64,000 nucleotides of DNA from an uncultured Lachnospiraceae bacterium (GCA_902789175.1 CADANF010000001.1:62001-126000); one strand, 5' to 3'. Counted from the stretch's first letter, positions 8,282-17,663 are shown. Program-made: numbers and translations. The notes: generated by a model from the letters alone, not told the origin.

Positions 8282-9846
8282 AAAAGAAGTTGATAATTAC
8301 AATCCTTGTTGCAGCACTTGTGATAGGACTTCTTTCAGGAGGAACTTTCCTTTATAGAAGACATCAGAAAAATGCTAATCCTATCAAGGTTTATTCTGTT
8401 TCAATGATAAATTCAGGCGGTATGGGTTATGATTCTCATTCGATGAATGGAAATATAACAGTTAGTTCCAGCCAAAATGTATATCTTGAAAAAAATCAGA
8501 TAGTTAAAGAGGTATATGCATCAGAAGGGGATGCTGTAAAGGCTGGAGATAAGTTAATGCTTCTTGATATGACAAAGCAGGAATTAGATCTTGAGTCAGA
8601 TAAGGCAACTCTTGAAGAGTATAATACAGATCTTATCGTACTTAAGGGTGAGTTAGATGAATTATATAATGTAACTCCTGTACCGGATAATGCAGAGAAT
8701 TATAAATCTCCAGCTGAGGAAAGACTTGAAAAAGCAGAGGCAGCATTTAATGAGGCTGAGGAAAAACTTGCAGAGGTTGAAGCAAATAATCCGGAGGAAA
8801 GTGAAGATTATATCAAAGCTGATACATTAAAGAATTTTTGCGATACTTATCTTGGTGATGAAAATGCTCCTAAGCAGGAAGATTATCAGGATGAGGCAAC
8901 TTATCAGGCGGTTCTTACCTATAGAGCTGCTTTAAAAGGAAATATAGATGCTGATATAAAGACTGCTGAAGATAATTATAAAACATTAAAAGATAAGTAT
9001 GACGCGGATCATAAAACAGCTGAAGATATATTTAATGCAGCTAAGGATGAAAAAGAGGAAGCATCAAAAGCAGTAGAAGAAGAATATAAGAACAATCAGG
9101 GCAAGAAGACATATACAAAAACAGAACTTGCCGAGGCTATAAAAGAAAAGGAAAAAGCCGTCGAGTCTAAGAAACTTGCCATAAGAAAGCAGGAAATATT
9201 AGTTAAACAGTCAGAGACTAAGGTCGATAAAGGCACAATTGTTGCAACCATGGATGGAACTATAACAAAGGTGGACTTATCCGATGAAAATATAGCTGAT
9301 GGAAAACCAGTGATCACCATAAGTGGAACAACAGGTTATCAGGCAATCTTAAATGTAGATGAATGGAATCTGGTAAACATCAAGATCGGTGATAGAGTTA
9401 ATATCATGAATTATGATAATGGTATGAACTATGAAGGAAAGGTAATAGATATAGGTCTTTCACCTGTTGACAATTATTATTCAAGTGGAGATGTTTCTTA
9501 TTATCCGGTAACAGTATCGATTAATGCAGCAGCTGAAGATAATATATATCCAGGTCAGTGGATAGAGGCGACATTTGATACTTCTTCAAGTGATAATGGT
9601 GCTGAAGGAATATGTCTTTTATTACCATTTGTAAAGAAAGAAAATGGTAATTCATATGTAATGGTAAATGAAAATGGCTATTTAAAGAAGAAGTATGTTA
9701 AGACTGGAAAAACATACTGGGGCTATTGCATAGAGATAAAATCAGGCCTTTCAATGGAGGATGAGATAGCATTCCCGTATCTTAAGGATGCAGTAGAGGG
9801 TAAGAAATGTGTCTTATCTGAAAATTTAGATGAGATTTATAAGTAG
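8278..9846 (+). CDS. Second adaptor protein of the ABC exporter, with long coiled-coil hairpin
   Basis: 522 residues. An N-terminal membrane segment (about 5-25) is followed by a lipoyl half-motif (VKEVYASEGDAVKAGDKLML). A Glu/Lys/Ala-rich alpha-helical region of more than 200 residues (about 100-315) comes next, then the second lipoyl half (KVDLSDENIADGKPVITISG) and a beta-barrel domain. The helical hairpin is far longer than in the first adaptor. Start and ATPase stop overlap, so the two are translationally coupled. The two dissimilar adaptors in one operon may form a mixed complex (inference). Confidence 0.85.
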   Translation: MKKKLIITILVAALVIGLLSGGTFLYRRHQKNANPIKVYSVSMINSGGMGYDSHSMNGNITVSSSQNVYLEKNQIVKEVYASEGDAVKAGDKLMLLDMTKQELDLESDKATLEEYNTDLIVLKGELDELYNVTPVPDNAENYKSPAEERLEKAEAAFNEAEEKLAEVEANNPEESEDYIKADTLKNFCDTYLGDENAPKQEDYQDEATYQAVLTYRAALKGNIDADIKTAEDNYKTLKDKYDADHKTAEDIFNAAKDEKEEASKAVEEEYKNNQGKKTYTKTELAEAIKEKEKAVESKKLAIRKQEILVKQSETKVDKGTIVATMDGTITKVDLSDENIADGKPVITISGTTGYQAILNVDEWNLVNIKIGDRVNIMNYDNGMNYEGKVIDIGLSPVDNYYSSGDVSYYPVTVSINAAAEDNIYPGQWIEATFDTSSSDNGAEGICLLLPFVKKENGNSYVMVNENGYLKKKYVKTGKTYWGYCIEIKSGLSMEDEIAFPYLKDAVEGKKCVLSENLDEIYK

Positions 9847-9858
9847 GGAGGAAGTAGG

Positions 9859-11133
9859 ATGATCGAGAATATTAGACTTTCATTTCAAGGAATTATCGGA
9901 CATAAGATGCGTTCTTTCCTTACGATGCTTGGTATTATCATTGGTATTGCATCAATTATCGCTATTGTTTCTACCATTAAAGGAACAAATGACCAGATTA
10001 AGAATAGTCTTGTTGGATCAGGAACAAATGTTGTAAATATCAATACTCAGATGGGAGGAATGAATGTACTTCCAGATGATGGGCAGGATATGTCAAAGGT
10101 TCCAATCATCTCAGAGAAGATGCTGGCTGATATTAAAGATCTTCCAGGTATTGAGGATGCTGTAAGATATTATAAAGCAAATGAATATAATGGAATTGTG
10201 TTTAAGAATAAGAGTGATATCCAGCTGGGTATCATAGGATCAAATGCAGACTATTTGAACATTAACGGCTATCAGATAAAAGCTGGAAGAAGTTTTGTAA
10301 AAGAAGATTTTACCAAGATAAGAAATGTAGCTATTATAGATGATATAGCAGTTGATAATATATTTGATGGAGAAGATCCGATTGGAAAGGTTATTGAATT
10401 AAAAGGTATTCCTTTTACTGTAGTTGGTGTTACAAGTAAAATGGAAGAAGAGTTCAAGATAAATCTTACTTCATTAAGTGAGTGGGAGACATATTTTGGT
10501 GATGAATCTTCAGGTATGATGCTTATACCATATACCTCATGGCAGGAAGTGTATGCTTTTGATCAGCCATTTCAACTGGTGGTAAAAGCTAAGTCTACAG
10601 AGGATATGACAAAGGCAGGGAAGAATGCTGCAGATTATCTTAATGCACTTATACCTCAGACAGAACAGGATGATAAGAATTCAAGGGTAACATTTAAGAG
10701 TGAGGATACTCTTGAGAAAGCTAAAGAACTTCAGAATCTTTCAAGTGCAACAAGCCGCCAGCTTATCTGGATCGCAGGTATCTCTCTTTTGGTTGGTGGT
10801 ATAGGCGTTATGAATATCATGCTTGTATCGGTAACTGAGAGAACAAGAGAGATTGGTCTTAAGAAGGCTCTTGGAGCCAGGAGAAAAGTTATCTTAAGTC
10901 AGTTCCTTACAGAAGCAGCGGTTCTTACAAGCCTTGGTGGATTATTAGGTGTCCTTTGTGGAATCGGACTTTCATATTTCATATCTCACCTTGCGTCTGT
11001 ACCTGTTGCCATCTCTGTTCCAGCAATAATAGTATCAGTTGCATTTTCAATGGTGATCGGAATCATATTTGGTCTTATACCTTCTATCAAGGCATCAAAA
11101 CTTGATCCGATCGAAGCATTAAGATATGAATAA
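9859..11133 (+). CDS. ABC exporter permease (MacB/FtsX type)
   Basis: 424 residues. A first transmembrane helix after KMRSFLTMLGIIIGIASIIA is followed by a large extracytoplasmic MacB core domain (about 40-290). Three C-terminal helices carry the family motif VTERTREIGLKKALGARR at the cytoplasmic loop and end PSIKASKLDPIEALRYE. It uses GGGAGGAAG as binding site, 12 bases after the second adaptor. With the ATPase and adaptors it matches the layout of B. subtilis yknXYZ, which protects against a secreted toxin; the substrate here is unknown. Last gene of the operon. Confidence 0.92.
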   Translation: MIENIRLSFQGIIGHKMRSFLTMLGIIIGIASIIAIVSTIKGTNDQIKNSLVGSGTNVVNINTQMGGMNVLPDDGQDMSKVPIISEKMLADIKDLPGIEDAVRYYKANEYNGIVFKNKSDIQLGIIGSNADYLNINGYQIKAGRSFVKEDFTKIRNVAIIDDIAVDNIFDGEDPIGKVIELKGIPFTVVGVTSKMEEEFKINLTSLSEWETYFGDESSGMMLIPYTSWQEVYAFDQPFQLVVKAKSTEDMTKAGKNAADYLNALIPQTEQDDKNSRVTFKSEDTLEKAKELQNLSSATSRQLIWIAGISLLVGGIGVMNIMLVSVTERTREIGLKKALGARRKVILSQFLTEAAVLTSLGGLLGVLCGIGLSYFISHLASVPVAISVPAIIVSVAFSMVIGIIFGLIPSIKASKLDPIEALRYE

Positions 11134-11151
11134 GATCATAAGAAAATGATA

Positions 11152-11180
11152 TTGAAAGTGAACTTTTTATTTGATATAAT
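11152..11180 (+). promoter_or_regulatory. Predicted promoter of the SEC-C gene
   Basis: TTGAAA (11152-11157), exactly 17 bases, then a perfect TATAAT (11175-11180). It is 40 bases before the start codon at 11220. Confidence 0.75.
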
Positions 11181-11219
11181 TCACGAGGAAAATAAATTAC
11201 TTAATTTAGGAGAAATTCG

Positions 11220-11726
11220 ATGGGACTTTTAAAAGATTGGCGTGAACACGCTTATAATTTAGATGATAGAACTAAAGAAGGTCAGATGTTCTGGCAGAAG
11301 TATTTCCTTGTTGAAAAAGGAATTTATGAGAAGCTTCTTTCAGATGTTACAGTTGTAGAAAAAGGTACAGTTAAGGAACTTGCTGAGAAGTACAAAACAG
11401 ATATCGAAACTATGACAGGTTTCCTTGATGGTATTGATGACAGCTTAAAAACTTCAAATGATCTTGATAACATTACAGAAGATTCAGAAGTAAGTCTTGA
11501 TATTGATCCAGAGAAGCTTTACATGAACATGGTACAGTGCAAAGCTGACTGGTTATACGAGCTTCCACAGTGGGATAACATTTTCTCTGCTGAAAAGAGA
11601 AAAGCGCTTTATCTTACAGAGAAGAAGTCACATACTGTTGTTAAGGAAAAGAAGATTGGAAGAAATGATCCATGTCCTTGCGGTTCTGGTAAGAAGTATA
11701 AGCAGTGCTGCGGTAAGAACGCTTAA
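11220..11726 (+). CDS. SEC-C motif protein of unknown function
   Basis: 168 residues. The first 140 form an acidic, mostly helical region I do not recognise. The C-terminal 22 residues are a SEC-C zinc-binding motif, [20 protein letters not shown], as at the end of SecA and in many small bacterial proteins, where it binds zinc and can contact SecB or ribosomes. It is monocistronic, with a good promoter, TTTAGGAG binding site and terminator. The high-consensus promoter suggests steady expression. Confidence 0.85.
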   Translation: MGLLKDWREHAYNLDDRTKEGQMFWQKYFLVEKGIYEKLLSDVTVVEKGTVKELAEKYKTDIETMTGFLDGIDDSLKTSNDLDNITEDSEVSLDIDPEKLYMNMVQCKADWLYELPQWDNIFSAEKRKALYLTEKKSHTVVKEKKIGRNDPCPCGSGKKYKQCCGKNA

Positions 11727-11750
11727 ATAATATTATTATGAGTTATAAAG

Positions 11751-11780
11751 GGAGTATAGTTTAAAGACTATACTCCTTTT
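11751..11780 (+). terminator. Terminator behind the SEC-C gene
   Basis: GGAGTATAGT and ACTATACTCC form a perfect 10-base stem around TTAAAG, followed by TTTT. Confidence 0.85.
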
Positions 11781-11796
11781 AGGTTTAGAGGGATAA

Positions 11797-13644
11797 ATGA
11801 ATAAGGCAGTATTTAACGAGGAACAAATAGAAGCAATAAGATGGGGCAAGGGGCCGCTTCTTGTACTGGGAACTCCGGGGTCAGGTAAGACTACGGTGAT
11901 CACCTACAGAATATTAAACTTAATAGAAGAAAAAAAGGTAAGACCTGAAAATATACTGGTCATTACTTTTACAAAGGCTGCTGCTGAATCCATGAAGGAA
12001 AGGTTCCTTAATATCTCAGGCAGAAAATATGAGAATGTAAGATTTTCTACATTTCATTCTTTCTTTTATTGGATAATACGTACTGCTTATAAATTCAGTG
12101 ATGAAGCTGTTATCACTGAAGAAGAAAAAATGGGGATCATAAGAAAGCTTTTAAAACAGATCAACCCAGAATATGCTGACAATAATGAGGTATTAAATAG
12201 TGTACTGCTTCAGATGGATATCATAAATTTTGATATGATCGATATTTCTGACTATTATAGTAAGGATATGCCTTCAAATGATTTTAAAAGGCTTTTCTTA
12301 GAGTATCAGGATGAGAAAAAGAAATTAAGAAGACTTGATTTTAATGATATGTCATCCATGTGCTATACACTTCTTAAAGAAAGAAAGGATATCTTAAAAC
12401 AGATCCAGAGATTATATCCTTATATCATGGTGGATGAGTTTCAGGATACGAATCTTATTCAGTATGAGATCTTAAAACTTTTAGTTCATCCAGGGGATAA
12501 TATATTTGCTGTAGGGGATGATGATCAGTCAATATATGGATTCAGAGGTGCGAGACCTGACATTATGCTTTCCTTTGGACAGGAATTTAATAAGGCTAGG
12601 ATCCTTACTCTTTCCCTTAATTACAGATGCCCTAAAGTAATATGCGATAAATCAAGAAATCTTATTACAAATAATAAGAAAAGATATAAAAAGAGACTCA
12701 GATCAGGCGCAGGTGATAAGGGACGGGTTACTCTTATAAGACCAAAGGATAATGGTACTCAGTGTGAAATGATAGTTGACAGGATCAGACTTTCCATTAA
12801 AGAAGGGATTCTTCCAAGTGAGATTGCTGTCTTATATAGAACTAATCAGGATCCAAGAAAGCTGATATTTAAGCTAAGGGAATTCAATATCCCATTTGTA
12901 CTTAAAGATCTTCTTCCGGATATATTTAATCATTTTGCGGTAGTGCCTATTATTTCCTATATGCTCTTTGCAATAGGAGATGACAGAAGAAAAATCTTTC
13001 TTAATTTTATGAATAAGCCTGTAAGATATATCAGCAGAAATATGCTAAAATATGAAAATGTCGATTTAAGAGATCTTATTTTAGAAGCAGAGGATAAAGA
13101 TTATCTTGTAACTAATATCAGAATCTTAAATAATCAGCTGCGTCGTATAAGCAGATTAGATCCTTATGCAGCTATCAATTATATAAGAAAAGCTGTAGGA
13201 TATGATGATTATATAGCTGAATTCTGTGATAAGAGAAATATGGATAAAGAAGAGATATTTGATATCCTTAATGATTTTCAAGGAATGGCAGAAGGCACTA
13301 AGGATTTCAATGAGTTCTTTACTTATATGGAGGATTATAGAAAGATCCTTATAGAAGAAAGCAAAAAGAAAAAGATGTATCAGGAGTCTTTAGATGGAGT
13401 CAGATTAATGACGATGCATAGTGCTAAAGGACTTGAATTTAAAGAGGTACATATAATAAACTGTGTTGAGGGGGATATCCCTCATAAAAAGGCGAATACT
13501 GACTCGGAAATAGAAGAAGAAAGAAGAATGTTTTATGTGGCCTTAACCAGAAGCAGTGAATTATTATATATTTATAGTCCAAAAACTATGGGAAGTAAAA
13601 GCTGTAATGAATCCAGGTTCCTTAAAGAACTTGAAAGTGAATAA
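11797..13644 (+). CDS. UvrD/PcrA-like superfamily I DNA helicase
   Basis: 615 residues. All helicase motifs are present: GTPGSGKT (about 24-31), VDEFQDTN (about 212), GDDDQSIYGFRGA, LNYRCP, MTMHSAKGLEFKEVHI and EERRMFYVALTRS. It unwinds DNA 3' to 5' using ATP, presumably in repair. It ends almost directly after motif VI, without the C-terminal RNA-polymerase-binding tail of PcrA, and is about 100 residues shorter than PcrA, so it is probably a paralogue rather than the main UvrD/PcrA. A short AGAGGG precedes the ATG. Confidence 0.88.
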   Translation: MNKAVFNEEQIEAIRWGKGPLLVLGTPGSGKTTVITYRILNLIEEKKVRPENILVITFTKAAAESMKERFLNISGRKYENVRFSTFHSFFYWIIRTAYKFSDEAVITEEEKMGIIRKLLKQINPEYADNNEVLNSVLLQMDIINFDMIDISDYYSKDMPSNDFKRLFLEYQDEKKKLRRLDFNDMSSMCYTLLKERKDILKQIQRLYPYIMVDEFQDTNLIQYEILKLLVHPGDNIFAVGDDDQSIYGFRGARPDIMLSFGQEFNKARILTLSLNYRCPKVICDKSRNLITNNKKRYKKRLRSGAGDKGRVTLIRPKDNGTQCEMIVDRIRLSIKEGILPSEIAVLYRTNQDPRKLIFKLREFNIPFVLKDLLPDIFNHFAVVPIISYMLFAIGDDRRKIFLNFMNKPVRYISRNMLKYENVDLRDLILEAEDKDYLVTNIRILNNQLRRISRLDPYAAINYIRKAVGYDDYIAEFCDKRNMDKEEIFDILNDFQGMAEGTKDFNEFFTYMEDYRKILIEESKKKKMYQESLDGVRLMTMHSAKGLEFKEVHIINCVEGDIPHKKANTDSEIEEERRMFYVALTRSSELLYIYSPKTMGSKSCNESRFLKELESE

Positions 13645-13686
13645 AAAATATTAGTGAAAAAAATATTTAAGTAGGGAAGTTTTTAG

Positions 13687-15075
13687 ATGCTGTTTTCAAG
13701 TATTACATTTTTATATGGATTTCTGCCGGTGGTAGTTGCCGGATATTATCTTATCCCTAAAAAGCTCAGGAATATCTGGCTTCTTATAATGAGCCTTGTA
13801 TTTTATGGCTGGGGAGAACATAGATTTCTTTTAGTTATCATACTTACTATTCTGGTTGGATATATATCTGGCATAATGACTGAAAAGTACAGTGGAAGAA
13901 AAAGTACCATCTGGTTTTTGTCGGGGGTATTTATTGAACTGGGAAGTCTTGTTTTCTTTAAATACAGTAATTTCTTTATTGAAAATTATAATGCCTTAGC
14001 GGGACGGGGGGTTAAAATGATAAAGATAGCGCTCCCTTTAGGAATATCATTTTATACTTTTCAGATACTTTCTTATAATATTGATGTCTATCGTAAAAGA
14101 GTCAAGGCTCAGCATAATCTGATAGATTTAAGCTGCTATGTATGCCTATTTCCTCAGCTTATTGCGGGACCTATAGTAAGATATCAGACTGTAGAAAAGG
14201 AATTAAGATCAAGAAATGAATCTGTAGATAAATTTAGTTCTGGTGTGATAAGATTTGTTACTGGACTGGGAAAAAAAGTACTCCTCGCAAATGTAGCAGG
14301 TGAAATCTATAATGAGATAAATGCTCTTTCTGATGAAAAAAGCTCGATAGTTCTTATGTGGATAGCGACAATTGCTTTTTCATTTCAGATCTATTTTGAT
14401 TTTTCCGGATATTCAGATATGGCAATAGGTCTGGGAAGAATGTTTGGATTTAAGTTCTTAGAGAACTTTGATCATCCTTATATGTCAAAGTCTATAACTG
14501 AATTCTGGCGTAGATGGCATATCTCTCTTTCCGGCTGGTTCAGAGATTATCTTTATATACCTCTTGGAGGAAACAGAAAAGGGAAGATAAGACAGGGTGT
14601 AAATCTTATGATAGTCTGGCTGGTCACAGGATTGTGGCATGGAGCTGCCTGGAATTTTATAATATGGGGAGGATATTATTTTATACTCCTTATGATAGAA
14701 AAGTTAGGATTTGAAAAGGTATTAAAGAAATTACCTGGATTTATAGCCCGACTTTATACATTATTCTTTGTAAACTTAGGCTGGGTAATATTTGCATATG
14801 ATGATTTTAAGTTATTGAAGGAAAAATTAAGAAAACTATTCCTTGGAAAAGGACTTTCTTTTGCGGGAAATAGTACAATGTTTTATATTTCGGAATTCTT
14901 TTTATTTTTTATTCTTGCAGGAATCTTTTCAACAGATTTTATTAAAAAGATAAAGATAAAAAATGAGAATATAAAAACTGTACTGATGGTTTTATTTGTC
15001 CTTATAGTTATGACATTATCCACAGCATTCCTTGCTGCAGGAGCATATAATCCTTTTATTTATTTTAGATTTTAG
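13687..15075 (+). CDS. MBOAT-family O-acyltransferase (AlgI/DltB-like)
   Basis: 462 residues with about ten hydrophobic segments. It carries the MBOAT signature RRWHISLSGWFRDYLYIPLG and the catalytic-histidine segment GLWHGAAWNFIIWGGYY (His near residue 319). Such proteins pass acyl groups, usually acetate, across the membrane for O-acylation of polysaccharide or teichoic acid. The next gene, nine bases downstream, encodes a DHHW/AlgX-like protein, the classical partner. The polymer acylated is not shown by the sequence; the rhamnose-containing glycan encoded at 35-47 kb is one candidate (inference). Confidence 0.9.
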   Translation: MLFSSITFLYGFLPVVVAGYYLIPKKLRNIWLLIMSLVFYGWGEHRFLLVIILTILVGYISGIMTEKYSGRKSTIWFLSGVFIELGSLVFFKYSNFFIENYNALAGRGVKMIKIALPLGISFYTFQILSYNIDVYRKRVKAQHNLIDLSCYVCLFPQLIAGPIVRYQTVEKELRSRNESVDKFSSGVIRFVTGLGKKVLLANVAGEIYNEINALSDEKSSIVLMWIATIAFSFQIYFDFSGYSDMAIGLGRMFGFKFLENFDHPYMSKSITEFWRRWHISLSGWFRDYLYIPLGGNRKGKIRQGVNLMIVWLVTGLWHGAAWNFIIWGGYYFILLMIEKLGFEKVLKKLPGFIARLYTLFFVNLGWVIFAYDDFKLLKEKLRKLFLGKGLSFAGNSTMFYISEFFLFFILAGIFSTDFIKKIKIKNENIKTVLMVLFVLIVMTLSTAFLAAGAYNPFIYFRF

Positions 15076-15084
15076 GAGTAGCGT

Positions 15085-16203
15085 ATGAGAAAGAGGAATA
15101 TTATCATTACAATTTCATTTTGTTTATATATTCTTATCTTTTCTTTTGGATTCTTCCTTAAAAAGGATAGAAAGTTTTCCGAGCTTGAGAATAGAAATCT
15201 GGCAGAAAAACCATCTATCACTTTTGAAAAGGTAAAAAATGGTGAATATACAAAAGAGTTAGAGGATTATCTTTCAGATCAGATCATCTTTAAGGATGGT
15301 CTGGTAAAATTATCTACTTCAGTTAAGTATTTCGCAGGATATCAATTGATAAATGGAGTTTATATAGGACGAGATGGAAGTTATATTACGGATTTTAGAT
15401 ATGATGAAGATAAGCTGTCTAAGAATGTAGATTATATCAATGAATTCGTGGAAAAAAGTGATGATATTTCCTATTATTTCCTTATGATACCTAATGCTTC
15501 ATTTTATTATCAGTATGATCAGGACAGACTTCCATCTGATTCTGAAAGTCTTGCTATAGGTTATATAAAGGATAATCTGAATAGCAAGATCAAATTGATC
15601 GATATGAGCATTGTTTTGGGAGAACATAAAGATGAATATATCTTTAATAAGACAGATCATCACTGGACACAGGATGGAGCATATCTTGGATATGAAGAAC
15701 TTATCAAAGCTTTAGGTAAGGAGCCTATAAGTAAAACGGAATATGACAGGAATGAGTTGAAAGGGGATTTCCTTGGTTCTTCTTATTCGAAAGCACCTGT
15801 ATTTACAGCGGCTAAAGATGATTTTATCTTATATGACAATAAAGAAAATACATATAATGTAGATATAACTGAAGAGGACATAAGTTTCAGTGATGTATAT
15901 AATTATAAGAATCTATATAAGAAAGATATGTATACTACATATCTGGATGGAAATCATGCCATGGAGCATATTACATCACGAGGTTCAGATGATGATAAGA
16001 TACTTATCGTAAAGGACTCCTATGCCCATGCTTTAGTACCATTTTTAGCAGATAATTATAGTGATATATATATGGTGGATTTAAGATATTTTCATACTGA
16101 GAGCTTAAGCACATTTATTAAAAAAAATGATATAAAAAAGATTATATTTATATATAATATAGACTTTATTGATACTGATGATAACTTTGTATGGCTTTAT
16201 TAA
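15085..16203 (+). CDS. DHHW-family (AlgJ/AlgX-like) polysaccharide O-acetylation protein
   Basis: 372 residues with one N-terminal membrane anchor (about 5-23) and an extracytoplasmic SGNH-hydrolase-like domain. The family motif DHHW is at about residues 191-194 (KTDHHWTQDG), and a late KDSYAHALVPFL corresponds to the catalytic Ser block. It likely places acetyl groups, delivered by the upstream MBOAT protein, on a surface polymer. Binding site AGGAGT precedes the ATG. The pair is not linked to other envelope genes, and the chorismate mutase gene follows closely, so the operon is functionally mixed. Confidence 0.85.
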   Translation: MRKRNIIITISFCLYILIFSFGFFLKKDRKFSELENRNLAEKPSITFEKVKNGEYTKELEDYLSDQIIFKDGLVKLSTSVKYFAGYQLINGVYIGRDGSYITDFRYDEDKLSKNVDYINEFVEKSDDISYYFLMIPNASFYYQYDQDRLPSDSESLAIGYIKDNLNSKIKLIDMSIVLGEHKDEYIFNKTDHHWTQDGAYLGYEELIKALGKEPISKTEYDRNELKGDFLGSSYSKAPVFTAAKDDFILYDNKENTYNVDITEEDISFSDVYNYKNLYKKDMYTTYLDGNHAMEHITSRGSDDDKILIVKDSYAHALVPFLADNYSDIYMVDLRYFHTESLSTFIKKNDIKKIIFIYNIDFIDTDDNFVWLY

Positions 16204-16217
16204 GAAAAGAGGAGTAT

Positions 16218-17087
16218 ATGGATCTTTCAGAAGTAAGGGTAAATATTGACCGGGTAGATAATGAGATTAAGAAGCTGTTTGAAGAGAGGATGCATTTATC
16301 AGACGCTGTTGCCCGCTGCAAAGCAGAAACTGAGGATGCTATCTATAAACCTGACAGAGAAGTAGCAATAATAGAAAGGCTTACAACAGGGGTAGATCCT
16401 TCCATTAAGAGAGAATACATTGCTCTTATAAAGCGTATTATGGAAGTAAGCCGTAAGTACCAATATGGAAGAACTCTTGAATTAAAGGATTGTCTTAATA
16501 TTCCATATATAGATTCACTGACAGAAATTGATGATTATGTCGTTGAAAAAAGAGATGAGGATATAATTAGGCTGATCGATCTTAAAAATGTAAAAACAGT
16601 AACTGGTATGGATCAGCTTGCAAAAATCGTATTGGAAAACGATAATACTGCAGGTCTTGGTATTATGGAAGATGTAGGATATAGTGTTTCCGATGAGATG
16701 CATAAGATAATATGTGACAAGCCATTATATATAAATGAATGCAGGATCATTTCTTCTGTTGAAAATGGTATCGAACATAAGAAAAAACTTATAAAATTTA
16801 CTAAGAATCTTGTGGTAAGACCTGAAGATAACAGATTAAAGATAATGTTTGTCTGTGAGAATAAGAGTGGAAGCCTTGCAAGTGTACTTTCCATGATAGC
16901 TGATTATGGAATTAATCTTGCAGAGATCCATTCAAAGGCAGATGAAAAAGAAATCTGGAATTATGTATTTATTGCTGAGTTAAAATGTTCTTTTGTTGAA
17001 AAAGAGACAAAAGCACTTATATTCCAGCTTATGAATGAAACAGATGTATTTAAGATAATGGGAAGTTACTATATTCCAGAAGAGTAG
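16218..17087 (+). CDS. Chorismate mutase-ACT protein with an eroded prephenate dehydratase centre
   Basis: 289 residues from ATG 16218, behind GAGGAG. Residues 1-90 form an AroQ-type chorismate mutase (VRVNIDRVDNEIKKLFEERM, then KPDREVAIIERL). The C-terminal 85 residues form a PheA-like ACT domain (SGSLASVLSMIADYGINLAE, then WNYVFIAEL). In PheA a dehydratase domain of about 180 residues lies between them; here there are only about 115, and I see neither the YLGPEGTFS-type opening nor the TRF catalytic motif. It may therefore keep only mutase and phenylalanine-sensing roles, or be purely regulatory. No separate dehydratase gene is in the window. The start is 14 bases after the DHHW gene. Confidence 0.75.
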   Translation: MDLSEVRVNIDRVDNEIKKLFEERMHLSDAVARCKAETEDAIYKPDREVAIIERLTTGVDPSIKREYIALIKRIMEVSRKYQYGRTLELKDCLNIPYIDSLTEIDDYVVEKRDEDIIRLIDLKNVKTVTGMDQLAKIVLENDNTAGLGIMEDVGYSVSDEMHKIICDKPLYINECRIISSVENGIEHKKKLIKFTKNLVVRPEDNRLKIMFVCENKSGSLASVLSMIADYGINLAEIHSKADEKEIWNYVFIAELKCSFVEKETKALIFQLMNETDVFKIMGSYYIPEE

Positions 17088-17093
17088 ATACGG

Positions 17094-17160
17094 GTTAGTT
17101 TGATGCTCAAAAAACTAACGTAAGTTAGCGATTGCAAACTGACGCGGTTTGATGTATCAT
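17094..17160 (+). promoter_or_regulatory. Promoter and likely operator of the DtxR-family gene
   Basis: Promoter TTGCAA (17132-17137), a 17-base spacer and TATCAT (17155-17160). Just upstream, GTTAGTTT (17094-17101) is the inverted copy of AAACTAAC (17112-17119), and CTAAC-GTAA-GTTAG (17115-17128) is a second, overlapping inverted repeat. GTTAG/CTAAC half-sites recall DtxR/MntR operators, so autoregulation is likely (inference). Confidence 0.5.
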
Positions 17161-17220
17161 ACAAGGGCAAGGTTAAAAGAGGGGATAGACCTTTAAAATA
17201 TTTTTCAGAGGTGACAGATT

Positions 17221-17598
17221 TTGCATAATATTAAATCAAATGAATCAACAGAGAATTATCTTGAAGCAATACTGATGTTATCAGAGAAGCTTCCTGTAGT
17301 AAGAGCTGTAGATATTGCAAATGAACTTGAATTTAAAAAATCCAGTGTCAGTATAGCTATGAAGAATTTAAGGGAAAAGAAGTATATTACAGTTACAGAT
17401 GCAGGATATATCTATCTTACAGAAGAAGGTAAAGAAATCGCAGAAAGAATATATGAGAGGCATACAGTCCTTAAAGATTTCTTTATTTCTCTTGGAGTAG
17501 ACGAAAAAATAGCACAGGAAGATGCCTGCAGGATTGAGCACTTTATCAGTCGTGAAAGCTTTAAAGCTTTAAGAGATAAAGTAATCAATAAAAAATAA
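17221..17598 (+). CDS. DtxR/MntR-family metal-dependent regulator
   Basis: 125 residues. The start is TTG at 17221, seven bases after AGAGGTGA. The N-terminal winged helix (SNESTENYLEAILMLSEKLP, then SSVSIAMKNLREKKYI) and the dimerisation region with metal-ligand pattern (TEEGKEIAERIYERHTVLKD, then EHFIS) match the short, two-domain MntR/IdeR form without an SH3-like domain. It should sense manganese or iron and control uptake genes; no metal transporter is nearby. An inverted-repeat operator candidate precedes it. Confidence 0.88.
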   Translation: MHNIKSNESTENYLEAILMLSEKLPVVRAVDIANELEFKKSSVSIAMKNLREKKYITVTDAGYIYLTEEGKEIAERIYERHTVLKDFFISLGVDEKIAQEDACRIEHFISRESFKALRDKVINKK

Positions 17599-17649
17599 AA
17601 GTTTCCTGAAAAATTGATAAAATAAAATTATCAAAATTGACAGAAACTT
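17599..17649 (+). terminator. Two-part hairpin behind the DtxR-family gene
   Basis: AAGTTTC (17599-17605) pairs with GAAACTT (17643-17649), and inside it TTGATAA (17614-17620) pairs with TTATCAA (17628-17634). There is no strong T tract, so termination is uncertain. Confidence 0.4.
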
Positions 17650-17663
17650 GTACACAAATAGCC

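Noticed and set aside
17088-17220. Possible riboswitch in front of the DtxR-type gene
   Set aside because: The pairing elements lie upstream of or around the predicted promoter, so they would not be in the RNA, and no known riboswitch core was recognised.
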